Part shown: piece after piece, positions 52,426 through 62,390 of the stretch
How positions within the stretch are numbered: position 1 is the first letter of the stretch
How the letters are laid out: every line of letters starts with the position of its first letter
DNA from: Linderina pennispora
Taxonomy: Eukaryota > Kickxellomycota > Kickxellomycetes > Kickxellales > Kickxellaceae
Length of the DNA: 64,000 nucleotides
Assembly: GCF_002104995.1 (NCBI RefSeq)
Contig: NW_024468252.1
Location: 682,001 to 746,000, forward strand
Reading direction: 5' to 3'
Position numbers and translations under genes: made by a program
Notes under the pieces: generated by a model
Database searches by the model: none
Seen by the model: only the letters and a program-made list of their open reading frames with translations
Told to the model about the DNA's origin: nothing

Positions 52426-52750
52426 GCAGGCTGATATCGGAATTGCTGTGGGGTCAGGCACGGCTGCTGCTATGGAGACGGCGCCGGCGCTGCTGATGCG
52501 GCCGACGCTGCTCTCGCTGCTGACACTGCTCGACCTGTCCCGCATTGTGTTCCGCCGCGTCAAGCTCAACTTTGTGTGGGCGTCCATGTACAATGTCGTG
52601 TGCATTCCGATCGCAGCAGGCATCCTGTACCCAGCTATCAACCGCGGACTGCCACCAGTTATCGCTGGACTCCTGATGATTGCCAGCAGCCTGACGGTCA
52701 TGATGAGCAGCCTGTCGCTGAAGCTCTTCCGCGAACCAAAATACAACTGA
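49763..52750 (+). CDS. CCC2: Copper-transporting P1B-type ATPase (Ccc2/ATP7 family)
   Basis: About 995 aa from the ATG at 49763; the in-frame extension upstream is leader-like. Ccc2 pumps Cu(I) into the trans-Golgi for cuproenzymes, receiving it from Atx1. Two N-terminal metal-binding HMA domains show GMTCASC (residue 44) and GMTCGSC (137). Membrane helices follow, then the actuator motif LTGES (about 427), the transmembrane copper motif CPC (C568), the phosphorylation site DKTGT (D613), SSHP in the nucleotide-binding domain, and GDGINDAPAL (878). All catalytic motifs are intact, with no frame breaks. Confidence 0.95.
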
Positions 52751-53207
52751 AAATATCTTTATTATTTATCATGCTAGTTAATGTATTCCATTGCTTTTTG
52801 CTTTTTGCTTTTTGCTTTTTGCTTTGGGCTGGCCTGTGGTTAGAAATGGCCTTTCCAGTGCCCTGGGACTTCTTGTTGCCCCTGCACCCCATGCACTTCT
52901 TGTCGTCCACACCCGTGTCGCCCTGCCAGAAGGCATTGCCGCCACCGGCTCTCTTCACGACCTGACCGCCGCGCCCAGCACACGCCAGCCAAATCGATAT
53001 TCACAGCGTTTGGCAGCGTTTGGAGTGGAGAAAGTCCGAGTGCTTTAGAGGATAGGATTTGCATCCCCAACCATTCACCTGAAATGCCTCACACTGAGCC
53101 TCCTGTTTTTGCGCAGCCACTGGCCTGGATTTTGGCTATAAAGGTCCGCAGCATCTGGAGTCTCTCTCATTTACCTCACCCCCATCTCCTTTCTCTGTTT
53201 TGGAAAC
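52751..53207. other. Spacer CCC2 to the 53208 gene, with microsatellite and TATA box
   Basis: 457 bp. It contains a 7-bp microsatellite at 52792-52826 and a TATAAA at 53137-53142, 66 nt before the next start codon. Confidence 0.5.
52792..52826. repeat. Microsatellite, 7-bp unit (TGCTTTT) x ~5
   Basis: TGCTTTT repeated about five times, 40 nt after the CCC2 stop codon. Confidence 0.9.
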
Positions 53208-54341
53208 ATGCCACCTCACTGGAGTATCCGCGCCTACGTCCCGAAGCATGTCAACCGGGACAGCATTGTCAAGTGCTTCGCCGACAAGAACACCGAGTTC
53301 ATCGATGTGGCGACCGAGCAGGAGGCTGTTGACCTCGAGGCGGCTAACAAGGACCCGTTCTTAGTCTTTGAAGAGGACCACTTTATCGTCCACAACTCAC
53401 CCGAAGGAACGGTCAAGTGCAGCTACTGGTCCAGGAACTGTATTACTCAGCTGGTCCACCCAAACTACGCAGGCATCTGGAATAGATGCACTCGCGAGCA
53501 GGATGGATTGAAGACAGCTACAAACCCGGCAGTTATCTATTTCGTCCCGACCGGCTCTTCCATTGATCCCCCTAGTGAGCCAGTTGAAATCAGCAGCGTT
53601 CTGGTTTACTACGACAATATCGATCTCGGGGATTTCGTGCAGACTGTTAAAAGAATGGTCTGCTGTTTCCAAGGGTTGTTTGTCGTGGCATATGACAACA
53701 AGTTCAAGTGTGTTGAGGCGGAGGATACCGACAACAGCATGGATGTCAGTGTGGATCGTATAGGCAATTTCCTCTTAAAAGCTTGGAATAAGCCAGAGTA
53801 TATTAGAAAGTGCGCTAAGCAAGCACATTTTCTGAAGGAGCATGGTCTCAAGCGTCTACCTGACGGACAGTTTAAACTCAAAGACTATCTCGGTAACGAA
53901 GTTGTTAATGGCGAGCGGTTTCGGCTGACCAGAGATATCAATAGATATCATTCGTACTACGCGGACGAGAATCGGCATGATGAGGAACCAAACTATTCAG
54001 GAATGGACATGTCAGATGGCTTTCTGATGATGTACCCAGGTGATGACTCGATCTTTACCAGCGAGACAATCGACGACATTGTCTATATCAAATTCGATAA
54101 CCAGTATCTCTACTGCCAGGAAGGTAGTGATTTTGAGATAGAGCTTACACCAGAGCTCCCAGAGAAGGAAGAGCGGCTGCATTTGCAGCACGACGGCAGC
54201 ACACTGATCCTGGCCCGCTGGGATATGTCTGGATATGCTATTGAGGATTGGCTTGATCACAGAGGATACATAAACTTCGAATATTCGGATTCACGGTGGA
54301 AATGGGTCGATCCATTAGATCTCCATCTTGTCAAGTTATAA
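53208..54341 (+). CDS. Uncharacterised protein, family with the truncated copy at 46.8 kb
   Basis: A 377-aa single-exon ORF that I do not recognise. No signal peptide or membrane segment. It has two apparent halves: residues 1-205 (HWSIRAYVPKHVNRDSIVKC at the start, cysteine-containing and beta-rich) and 215-377, the part conserved in the 46797-47323 fragment (PDGQFKLKDYLGN, SIFTSETIDDIVYIKF, PELPEKEERLHLQ). Acidic and aromatic residues are frequent (Asp/Tyr/Trp). A TATAAA 66 nt upstream and the intact frame suggest it is expressed. The conserved C-terminal half with alternating hydrophobics could be a beta-sheet domain, but no fold is assigned. Direct repeat R2 follows the stop codon. Confidence 0.6.
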   Translation: MPPHWSIRAYVPKHVNRDSIVKCFADKNTEFIDVATEQEAVDLEAANKDPFLVFEEDHFIVHNSPEGTVKCSYWSRNCITQLVHPNYAGIWNRCTREQDGLKTATNPAVIYFVPTGSSIDPPSEPVEISSVLVYYDNIDLGDFVQTVKRMVCCFQGLFVVAYDNKFKCVEAEDTDNSMDVSVDRIGNFLLKAWNKPEYIRKCAKQAHFLKEHGLKRLPDGQFKLKDYLGNEVVNGERFRLTRDINRYHSYYADENRHDEEPNYSGMDMSDGFLMMYPGDDSIFTSETIDDIVYIKFDNQYLYCQEGSDFEIELTPELPEKEERLHLQHDGSTLILARWDMSGYAIEDWLDHRGYINFEYSDSRWKWVDPLDLHLVKL

Positions 54342-54358
54342 AGTAGTTAGTTGCTTTT

Positions 54359-54529
54359 GTTAACCTTCAGAGAGTCCAGTAGTTATGAGCTTTATGGAAT
54401 GAATAAAATGGAAAATTTGCTGAGGAGAAAAAGGGAGGATGGGGCTGTTCTGGCCCACAAAGTTAATACAGGTGGGATTTGGATCTGCACATGGTGACGG
54501 AGGGCATAGAGTTGCCCGAATGTCAACAG
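54359..54529 (+). repeat. Direct repeat R2, copy 2 (3' flank of the 53208 gene)
   Basis: 171 bp matching 48486-48657; similarity stops sharply after GAATGTCAACAG in both copies. It starts 17 bp after the stop codon, so it probably includes the 3' UTR and polyadenylation region (GGAATGAATAAAATGG). Confidence 0.88.
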
Positions 54530-54635
54530 CTTTATGTGAGCAATTTCCTTGTCGGTGTGGTTATGAATACATGCGTGGGCTTTGATATTGGAAGTGTATT
54601 AATAATCAATTTAGCGCTTGTAGAAATAAAAAAAT

Positions 54636-56480
54636 TTATGCAAAGGCACCATATCCCGACACCGGCACCGCAAACGTCTCGCTCTGTACAGCCGGCCGGC
54701 CGGCCTCCGAGCTCCGACGATGAGAGATCGTGTGGCCATACGGTCTTCTGCGGCTGAACCCAAAGGCCACGCCGACCTCAACCACTGGGTAGTTAAAATC
54801 GCCTTCGACCGTCCGTGCATCATTGTACAATGCGTCGTCGCTCAACATCTCGCGCTCACCCAGATCCATCGATAGCACCGCCAGGTCGGCGCCCGCCGGT
54901 GGCGGCCCAGACACCAAGCGCGTGCGCTCGTCCGGCTGTCTCATAGCTGCACGCTGCACGCGGCGGCTCTCATGCGTCGCCCTGGAGTGAGTATGCATTG
55001 AGCTGCCAATGTACTCGATCGATGCGCGCATTGCCCCGGCAGTCGACGCGCCATGGAGTAGTCGCGCGCGCGTCTTGCCAGCGCCACCTGCCGCAAAGGC
55101 CACCGCCCGGTGGTCGACGGGTTCCACCGGCAGCCAGTACGTCTTTTTGCCGCCCTGCGTATACCGCATGCCAGCCCGTAGCCGCCGCTCCTTGATCGCG
55201 CCCCCCGACGACGACGAATTGCCGCCATGGATGGCAGCAGTTGACTGCTCCGCCAGCTGCTGGTCCACAGCCTGCAGGACCGCGCTGGGCTCCATTGCCG
55301 AATCGCCTAGAGGGGCGCCAGAGTTGCCCAAGCTCAGTGACGAGCTCGACGAGTGCAGTGAGGACTCGGGAAGCGTCAGCGGCGTGCTGGCGACCGTACC
55401 AATGCGATCAGCCTCGTGCGAATTCCCTGGTGTCGACAGCGATGTGGACGACGAGTGTCTGCCCAGAATGCTGCTGAGCGTGCGCTTACGCTGCGGCGCC
55501 GGCAGCGGTGTCTGGGTGTCGAGCTGGTCGACAGGCACAATCGGGTCAAAGTACCGGTATGTGTACTGGTGTCCCGACCAGGCGCTCTTGGCATCCACAA
55601 ACACGTCCTTCAGGCCCAGCGCATCGCGCACAGCGTGGAATAGGCGCACGCGCCCGGCCAGGTGGAACACCGGCACATAGTCGTGGTACGAGAACGACAG
55701 CCAGTGACCCAGCGCGCCGCCCACCATCTCCAGGCAGATCAGCCAGCTCTGCAGAAACGTTGCGATGTGGTCAGCCGACAGCTCGGGTGTGTCGTGAATC
55801 AGCCCTAGTGCCACCAGGATCGATATGCCAAGCCCCTGCCAGTACGAGAAAAACACGATTGCCTTGATGCACAGAAACTTGGGCAGCGGCGTCCACTGCG
55901 CCAGGTGGTCCTTGGTCGCCATGTAGAACACCACCAGGCAGTACAGCGATAGCGACACACTCGCATTGTACACCAGCTGCGTCCACATGTACCCGCTCGC
56001 CAGCCCCCAGCTGCCCTCGCGGTACACGCCCGTCGACCGCATCAACATTGTCGCCGCTGCCAGGATCGGCTTCACCACCACATACTGTAGAATGCCCCGC
56101 TTCAGAAACAAGTAGTCGTACGGGTCGCTCAGGTCTAGGTCCCGCCGCACCAGCGACGCTGGCCAGAACAGCGGCGTCGGGTCGCTGTCATGCATCACCA
56201 GCAGGAACGCCCGCTCGCCGCCAAAGTACGATATCAACAGGCTCACAAAACAGTATATCACAAAGGCCTCATACACGTCGCGCAGCGCGTCCAGGTAGTA
56301 TGCCGACTCGACGGATATCAGGCTCCCCCATGCCGTCAGTGCATACACGGGCACCATGACGATTATCCGCACAACCCACCGCTGCAGGTTCGGCTGGCTG
56401 TAGTGTTTGCAGTGGGACCAGACCGCCCACAGAGACATTAGCGTTGCTGTCCAGCTGCACAGTCCTGCTAGCCATACCAT
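54636..56480 (-). CDS. TMEM184/organic solute transporter alpha (OST-alpha, DUF300) family protein
   Basis: A single-exon ORF of 614 aa. About seven hydrophobic segments fill the first ~300 residues (for example LCSWTATLMSLWAVW, VVRIIVMVPVYALTAWGSLI, VYEAFVIYCFVSLLISYFGG, LVYNASVSLSLYCLVVFYM, GLGISILVALGLI). Family phrases include LQRWVVRIIVMVPVYA, ESAYYLDALRDVYEAFVIYC, the WPASLVRRDLDL loop and FLCIKAIVFFSYWQG. The C-terminal half is a cytosolic Ser-rich tail. Fungal and plant relatives act at vacuole or tonoplast membranes; the transported substrate is uncertain. Convergent with the 53208 gene. Confidence 0.85.
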   Translation of the reverse strand: MVWLAGLCSWTATLMSLWAVWSHCKHYSQPNLQRWVVRIIVMVPVYALTAWGSLISVESAYYLDALRDVYEAFVIYCFVSLLISYFGGERAFLLVMHDSDPTPLFWPASLVRRDLDLSDPYDYLFLKRGILQYVVVKPILAAATMLMRSTGVYREGSWGLASGYMWTQLVYNASVSLSLYCLVVFYMATKDHLAQWTPLPKFLCIKAIVFFSYWQGLGISILVALGLIHDTPELSADHIATFLQSWLICLEMVGGALGHWLSFSYHDYVPVFHLAGRVRLFHAVRDALGLKDVFVDAKSAWSGHQYTYRYFDPIVPVDQLDTQTPLPAPQRKRTLSSILGRHSSSTSLSTPGNSHEADRIGTVASTPLTLPESSLHSSSSSLSLGNSGAPLGDSAMEPSAVLQAVDQQLAEQSTAAIHGGNSSSSGGAIKERRLRAGMRYTQGGKKTYWLPVEPVDHRAVAFAAGGAGKTRARLLHGASTAGAMRASIEYIGSSMHTHSRATHESRRVQRAAMRQPDERTRLVSGPPPAGADLAVLSMDLGEREMLSDDALYNDARTVEGDFNYPVVEVGVAFGFSRRRPYGHTISHRRSSEAGRPAVQSETFAVPVSGYGAFA

Positions 56481-56835
56481 TCCTTTGGACTAGCCAACCG
56501 TCAACCATTTTCGAGAAAAAGAGTGTAAAATTGACAGGCGGCTTCGTCGAATGCAGAAAAATAAGGTGGGTTGTGAATAACAAGACCTAAAAAAAAAAGC
56601 GCAACTACCAGTTGGTCATGGGAAGAAAAAACCACAGTAGACGATGAGAGTCTAAACCGTGGCAGTTAAGCCCACGATTGTGCTTTCTGGAGTCGATTGA
56701 CTTGGCGACAGAGAAAGCCAGTGCCTTCTGCGGGAGGGTAAGAATAGCCATGTTCGAAGTGACATCAAAAATACCAAAGCTCCATGAAATAGTGCCCTCC
56801 GCACAGCGCAGCTCTCGCCAGGACCAGCTCAAAAA
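56481..56835. other. Spacer between QTRT2 stop and OST-alpha start
   Basis: 355 bp with the OST-alpha promoter and QTRT2 3' flank. No other gene seen. Confidence 0.4.
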
Positions 56836-58146
56836 TCAGTCGTCGGCATTGGCAATCTCCTCGTTGTGCCGCTTGCGCTGGATCTTTGGTTGTCGGCGAG
56901 TTGGCCTGTGAGGCCAGCAGCTCGAGCTCATCGAACGCGCGCTTGACGCCCTTGGCACCAGCCGCCTCCCCAGCCATGCACCCGTAGTGGTCAAGGAACT
57001 TTTCCGCGCACTGCTCAAAGTCGCCACTCGCCAGGCTCTGGCGCACCGCCTCGAAGAACCGGTTGTAGCAGTGCATGTTGTGGATCTGCAGCAGCACCGT
57101 GGCCAGCATCTCCTTGGTCATCAGCAGATGGTGCACGTATGCGCGGTGGTGGCTCCGGCAGGCAAAGCACGTGCAGCCAGTCCACCAGCGGGCCGAAATC
57201 GTCAAACATCGACTGCTGCCACAGGTCGACGTGCGAGCCGCCCTGCGCTGTCCGCGCCAAACACATACGTCGAGGCAAACCCCTGCTCGGTGACCGCGTA
57301 CGGGTAACTCGAGTCAAACACGTCGATGCCCAGCCGGATCGCCTGCAATACCTGGTCGGGCGAGCTGACGCCCACCATATACCGCGGTTTCGCCGGCTCC
57401 AGTGTCGCAAGCGAGTGCCGCACGAGCGCCAGCTTCTCGCCAAACGGCTACCGCCAGGCACGTCTCGTTGAACGCATAGCCCGAGATCCCATCGACAGTC
57501 GCTAGCTTGGCCGCGAACCGGTCGCGCAGCTCAGGTGCTCAATGAGCCCATGACTGGGGCGAACAGGGCCGAGCCCGTGATCTCCCTCACGCAGTCGTCC
57601 AGCCACCGGCCCGATCCGCTCCACCGACTTTGCGATCCGCTTGCCCTTGGTTGCGCTGGGCTCCGGCTCCTCCACGTAATCCGCCAGCGCCACATACACA
57701 TCCGGCTTGAGCTGGTTCACCAGCTTGACAAACATCTCCGGCGTCACCCGCTTTGTGCCGCCCTCCGAGTCCACGCCTAGGAACTTGTTCGTCGCCTTCG
57801 CTGTGCGTCTTGTGACTGTCGGATCAAGCGCATCCAGCAGCAGCAGTTCACTGCGGTCCATATGCACGAACCTGTGCAGGCCCTCCGAGTACTTGCCGAC
57901 GGCCGGGAAGTCGCGCTCCAAAAAATCCTCCAGTTGCACGCGCGATGCTGCCGACAGTGCAGTGACCTCGCGCTCGACCTCGCGCACCATGTGCGGCTGC
58001 AGACCACGTCGCGTGTACTTGAGGAACCCAGGCGTTGCAATGGAAATTGTGTCGGTGGGGCTGCGCTCCAGGTGTAGTGTGCCGGTGCGTGGGCCGTGGC
58101 GGCTGGCAGCCTCAGCAGCCATTGACAGTTCAAAACGCAGGCTCAT
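56836..58146 (-). CDS. QTRT2: Queuine tRNA-ribosyltransferase accessory subunit 2 (QTRT2/QTRTD1)
   Basis: About 434 aa from the ATG at 58146 if six single extra bases are skipped (near 57610-57612, 57531-57535, 57442-57444, 57241-57252, 57176-57182 and 56885-56887). QTRT2 pairs with QTRT1 to insert queuine at the tRNA wobble position. Matching pieces run in order: TPGFLKYTRRGLQPHM, the KSVERI helix, a GYAFNETCLAVAV block, RYMVGVSSPDQVLQAIRLGI, DVFDSSYPYAVTEQG, the zinc motif CTCFACRSHHRAYVHHLL and LLQIHNMHCYNRFFEAVRQ. Three breaks lie in homopolymers and every one is a single surplus base, so errors are likelier than a pseudogene. The spelling of these blocks follows QTRT2 more closely than catalytic QTRT1. 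Confidence 0.82.
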
Positions 58147-58573
58147 TCTGTGTGCGGTTTTTGCTGCTGAATGCAGGTGCATTAAGAAGAAAAAAGACAA
58201 AAGGGCAGAAATGAAAAAGTGTGGAAACGAGAAGCAAACCGCTCAAAAATTTTTAAGGGTTCAAGAAGCCACACATGGAGGATTAAAAAACACGTCGGAA
58301 GAAGCGTGACCGATCCAAACTTTTTTTTTTTTCATCGCTACACCCAAAAAATAAAAGCTATAGCCTCGCCCTGCTCTGATCCACAGGAGGTCTGGAGCCC
58401 TGGTTGAACCTCAGACCTACGGGAGAACAGCTCTGGTAGAAAAAGGGATCTGGATCTGCCTGGGCGCTTCGGTCACTGTACGAAATAACGAAAAAAAAGA
58501 ACATCCTACAAACTGCTACGGTCGACATGGACTGCTACAGCTGCCCGCACGATCTAGAATAGCCGAGCACCTC
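58147..58573. other. Spacer between COX12 stop and QTRT2 start
   Basis: 427 bp with a poly-T tract (58320-58332). Nothing gene-like; a tRNA was considered and not found. Confidence 0.4.
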
Positions 58574-58903
58574 TTATTTGGTGGAGAAGGGCAGACGGCC
58601 CTCGTCCTTCAGGGTGTCCCAGTGCTCAATCTACAAGAGTCAAACAAAAAAGTCAGAATTAGAGTGGATTTGCTCCGTAGCTAGCCTCACACCATGTGCT
58701 GGGAAATAGAGACCACTTACCCACTCGTTCGGGCACAGCGCGTTGTATGCCTTGAGGAACTGCTTGCACGGGGCAAAGTCCTCACCCTTGGCCTCGACGC
58801 AGCGGGTGTAATCGAAGTAATTCTGCCAGCAGCGCTTGGTCTGGTTGACGTTCGGGAAGCGCGCGTCGAACTTGGGGGTGTCAAGCTTAATTTCCTCAGA
58901 CAT
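58574..58903 (-). CDS. COX12: Cytochrome c oxidase subunit Cox12/COX6B
   Basis: Exons 58721-58903 and 58574-58630 (GTAAGT...TTGTAG, phase 0) give 79 aa, near yeast Cox12 (83). An intermembrane-space subunit of complex IV. The twin cysteine motifs CWQNYFDYTRC (CX9C) and CKQFLKAYNALC (CX10C) form the two disulfides that fold it after Mia40 import. The second exon supplies the conserved tail IEHWDTLKDEGRLPF. Second complex IV subunit in this window, divergent from VPS35. Confidence 0.93.
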
Positions 58904-59223
58904 GATTTCAAAAAAGGCTTTTAAAAATGGAAGAGAGAAGGGGGATTGGTACGAAATTCAAAGAGATCTATAGAGACAAAGGTTTCAAGGGCCGCACCGA
59001 GGCCATATCTTAATTATCGACCATCTGGGCTTGGGGAGGAAAAGGTCTTATCGGTCGCCCAAGCAGTCCTCGGATCAGACGGTTAATCACGCACGTGATT
59101 TTCAATCGGGCGGTGCGCTGTGCGGCTCAGAAGACCCACGTCAGCAGCGCCAAGCGCACTCTAGCTCTTGGTACATTATATTTTTAATCGGCACACGCAT
59201 ACTACATTTTCCTCTCATCAACC
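58904..59223. other. Divergent promoter of COX12 and VPS35
   Basis: 320 bp between start codons; includes a TATATTTTTAAT near 59176-59187. No ORF. Confidence 0.4.
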
Positions 59224-62200
59224 ATGAACCATGCGTTTCTGGGCACCAAGGACGAGCAGTCCAAGCTGCTCGACGATGCAATGCAGGCGGTCAAGGTGCA
59301 GGCGTTCCAAATGAAGCGCTGCGTGGACAATGACCGGCTGCTGGATGGGCTCAAGCACTGCTCGACAATGCTGAATGAGCTGCGGACGTCGTCGCTGACA
59401 CCCAAGAACTACTACGAGCTGTATCTGGCAACGTTTGATGCGCTGCAGTATCTGACAGGGGCGCTGCGCGAGGCGCACCAGTCAGGCAAGAACCACCTGG
59501 CGGACCTGTATGAGCTGGTGCAGTACGCAGGCAACATCGTGCCGCGGCTGTACCTGATGATCACTATTGGGTCAGCGTACATGAGCCTAGGGCAGGCAGA
59601 CGGAGAGGAGAGCGTGCCGGTGCGCGAAATCATGCTGGACATGCTGGAGATGGCACGCGGCGTGCAGCACCCGACGCGCGGCCTATTCCTGCGGTACTAC
59701 CTTGAGCCAGATGACTAAGGACTATCTGCCGCTGAATGCACATGACGAAGCAGACGAGGGAGCAGGCAGCTTGGAGGACTCGACGCATTTTATCCTGACG
59801 AACTTTGTGGAAATGAACAAGTTGTGGGTGCGGCTGCAGCACCAGGGGCTGAGCCGCGATCGCGAGAAGCGCGAGGCGGAGAGGCGTGATTTGCGCACGC
59901 TGGTGGGGTCGAACCTGCTGCGGCTGGCGGGGCTTGAGGGCATTGAGCGGCGGCAGTACGAGCAGGATATTTTGCCGCGGCTGCTGAACCAGGTGGTGTC
60001 GTGCAGAGACACGCTGGCGCAGGAGTACTTGATGGAGGCGCTGGTCCAGGCGTTCAGCGACGAGTGGCACCTGGCGACTATTGGGCAGCTCATGGAGGCG
60101 ATTAGTGCGCTGGGACCGAAGGTCAGCATCAAGACTATAGTTATTCCGCTGGTGGACCGGATTTCGGTGTATGCGGCACGCAGCCGGGAGGAGCGCGATA
60201 AGATTGAGGCAGAAAAGGCGAAGGAAGAGGAAGCCGCTGCCAAGGCCGATGGGGAGACAAAGACTGAAGGCGTTGCTATCCAAGACAGAGCAGGAGGAGG
60301 AAGTAGAGCCTGTCAAGGACGAGCAGGATGAGGAGGCCAAGTCAGAAGAGTCGGGCAAATCGGACAAGTCGGACGAAGAGCAAGAGGACGCGCCAAAGAG
60401 CGACACCAACTCCGAGGTAGAGGAGCTAGCCGATGATCAGAAAGTCAACGGAGCCAAAGCCCGATGGAAAGCGACGACGACACAAAGGCGCTCACAGACA
60501 AGGTCAACGAGCTCTCGGTGGAGGTGGCTGAGGAGGCAGCGGCTGAGGAGGCAGAAGAGGAAGAGCCAAGTAGCCCGACGGGCTCACAGGTCCTGGCAGA
60601 CTCAGCGTCATTTGAGACTCTATTCGACTCGTTCTGGGACCACGTCAGCGGACTGATCGAGGCGCGGCCGGACCTAGCGCTACATGATGGCGTGGCAATC
60701 TGCGCGTCGATGCTGCGCCTGTCGCTGGCATGCAAGCCGCTGTCGACGCAGCCGGTGGACAGCGTGCTGGCGTTTGTGCGTGAGCAGCTCAAGACCAGCG
60801 ATGTGTCACCGGGCGCACTCACACCGGCCACAGCCAACCAGCTCCTGGCGCTGCTGCTGAGCCCGCTGCGTGCCTATGCCAGCCCACTGCGGGTGCTGGA
60901 GCTGGCCAACTACGGGCCTTTGTTGGAGTCGCAGGACTGAGCGTACGCGGCGCAGCGTGGCAGTGGCTCTCCTGACCGGCGATTCTGCAGCGCGGCACAG
61001 TGATGACTACGGCGGACGAGGTGGACGGGATCACGCGGCTGTGCAGCCAGCTCATTGCGCGGGCGGGGGCTGGCTCAGGCAGTGGCGATCCATCATATGC
61101 CGAATCGCCTGTGGACGAGGAGGACGTGGCGGAGGAGCAGGGCCTGCTGGCGCGGCTGGTGCACCTGGTCCGCGGGCCTGACGCGCTGTCGCAGCTGGCG
61201 CTGCTGACGATTGCGCGCGATGCACTGTCGCAGGGCGGGGATCTGATCCAGTACACGTATCCGGCAGTGATCGCAGGGGCGACGCGGCTGCTGGGGCCGT
61301 TTGCGGCGATGAAGAGCTCGGCAGGGGCGGACGGGCACGACGAATGGCTGCGGCGGGTGCGGCAGCTGTGCCGGTTCATCCAGGCCACGGGCAGTGCGCT
61401 GGTGGAGCGGGCGGCCACAGCGCAGGCCAGCGAGTCGGCCCTACGGCTGTTTGTGATGGCAGCGCAGGCGGCGGCCACGGCCAGTGCGTTCCGCGGCGAG
61501 GCGGCGCTGGAGGAGGCAGCCTACGAGTTCTTTGTGCAGGCATTCACCATCTACGAGCAGCACGTGACTGAGAGCCGCGCGCAGAGCCAGGCGCTGGTGC
61601 TGATTGTGGGAGCGCTGCATGCGACGCGCAACCTGACGGCCGAGAACTACGACACTCTGGCAGCCAAGTGTGCCCAGCACGGAGCGCGGCTGCTGCGGCG
61701 CCCGGACCAGGCGCATGTCGCGTGCGCGTGTGCGCATCTATGGTGGAAGGCGCTGCCTGACTCGGAGCTGATTGCTCCGCCGGCGCCGCCGGGCGTCGAC
61801 GATGCTGCGTTTGAGCGCGAGCACGAGCATCACGTGGCCGCCGAGCGCGCGGCAGTGGAGCAGCACAACAACGGTGATAAGGCGCTGGCGCAGCTGCAGC
61901 GCGCGCTGAAGGTGGCCGGTGCCTGTCTGGACCCGGTGGTGTCGGTGCTGCTGTTTGTCGAGCTGCTGAACCAGTGCGTGATGCTGTACGAGCGCCGGTG
62001 CCCGGCCGTGACGCCGCGCTATGTCAACGATCTAGTTGATCTGATCCGCGCGTCGATTGCCAACATCGAGGCCTTCGATGCTGCCGCCCCCGAGCCCACG
62101 CGCGCTGTGGCCGGCAGCGAGCAGGCGGCTGCCGATGCTGACGCGCTGTATGTGCCCGACGGGCCAATGAGTGCCTTTGTGCTGGACTACTTCCGCCGCA

Positions 62201-62328
62201 CCCTAGCATACATCCAGGGCCGCAAGCTGCTGGCTGCGTCGGCTGCATACCTGCCAGACTTTTCGGCAATCCACTGCGAGTTCGAGCCAGAGGAGCCCGA
62301 GCAGACTGACAGCCTGGCGTTCTACTGA
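59224..62328 (+). CDS. VPS35: Retromer core subunit Vps35
   Basis: Scaffold of the retromer, which recycles receptors from endosomes to the Golgi. The N-terminus ([20 protein letters not shown]) and the [13 protein letters not shown] and [16 protein letters not shown] blocks match the Vps26-binding part. [21 protein letters not shown] and [19 protein letters not shown] follow, and the C-terminal HEAT part ([20 protein letters not shown]) would bind Vps29. The frame breaks about five times (near 59702, 60255-60275, 60440-60463, 60936-60940 and 60976-60982). Four are one extra base; the one near 60440-60463 would be one base lost or two gained. An acidic/Lys-rich low-complexity insert (about 60190-60590) separates the two halves. 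About 1030 aa read through, longer than animal VPS35 (796). Confidence 0.9.
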
Positions 62329-62390
62329 GTACAGGCTGCCTCCTCGCTGCAGTTTTTTCTTTCTCGCTTAAACACAGCTTTAATATGATC

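Noticed and set aside
57502-58200. QTRT2 as a pseudogene
   Set aside because: Protein similarity continues across every break with only one surplus base each and without missense decay of the zinc motif; an error-rich stretch fits better.
58380-58480. Possible tRNA in the COX12-QTRT2 spacer
   Set aside because: Some GGTTGAA-like text, but no acceptor, D-arm or anticodon-arm pairing can be built.
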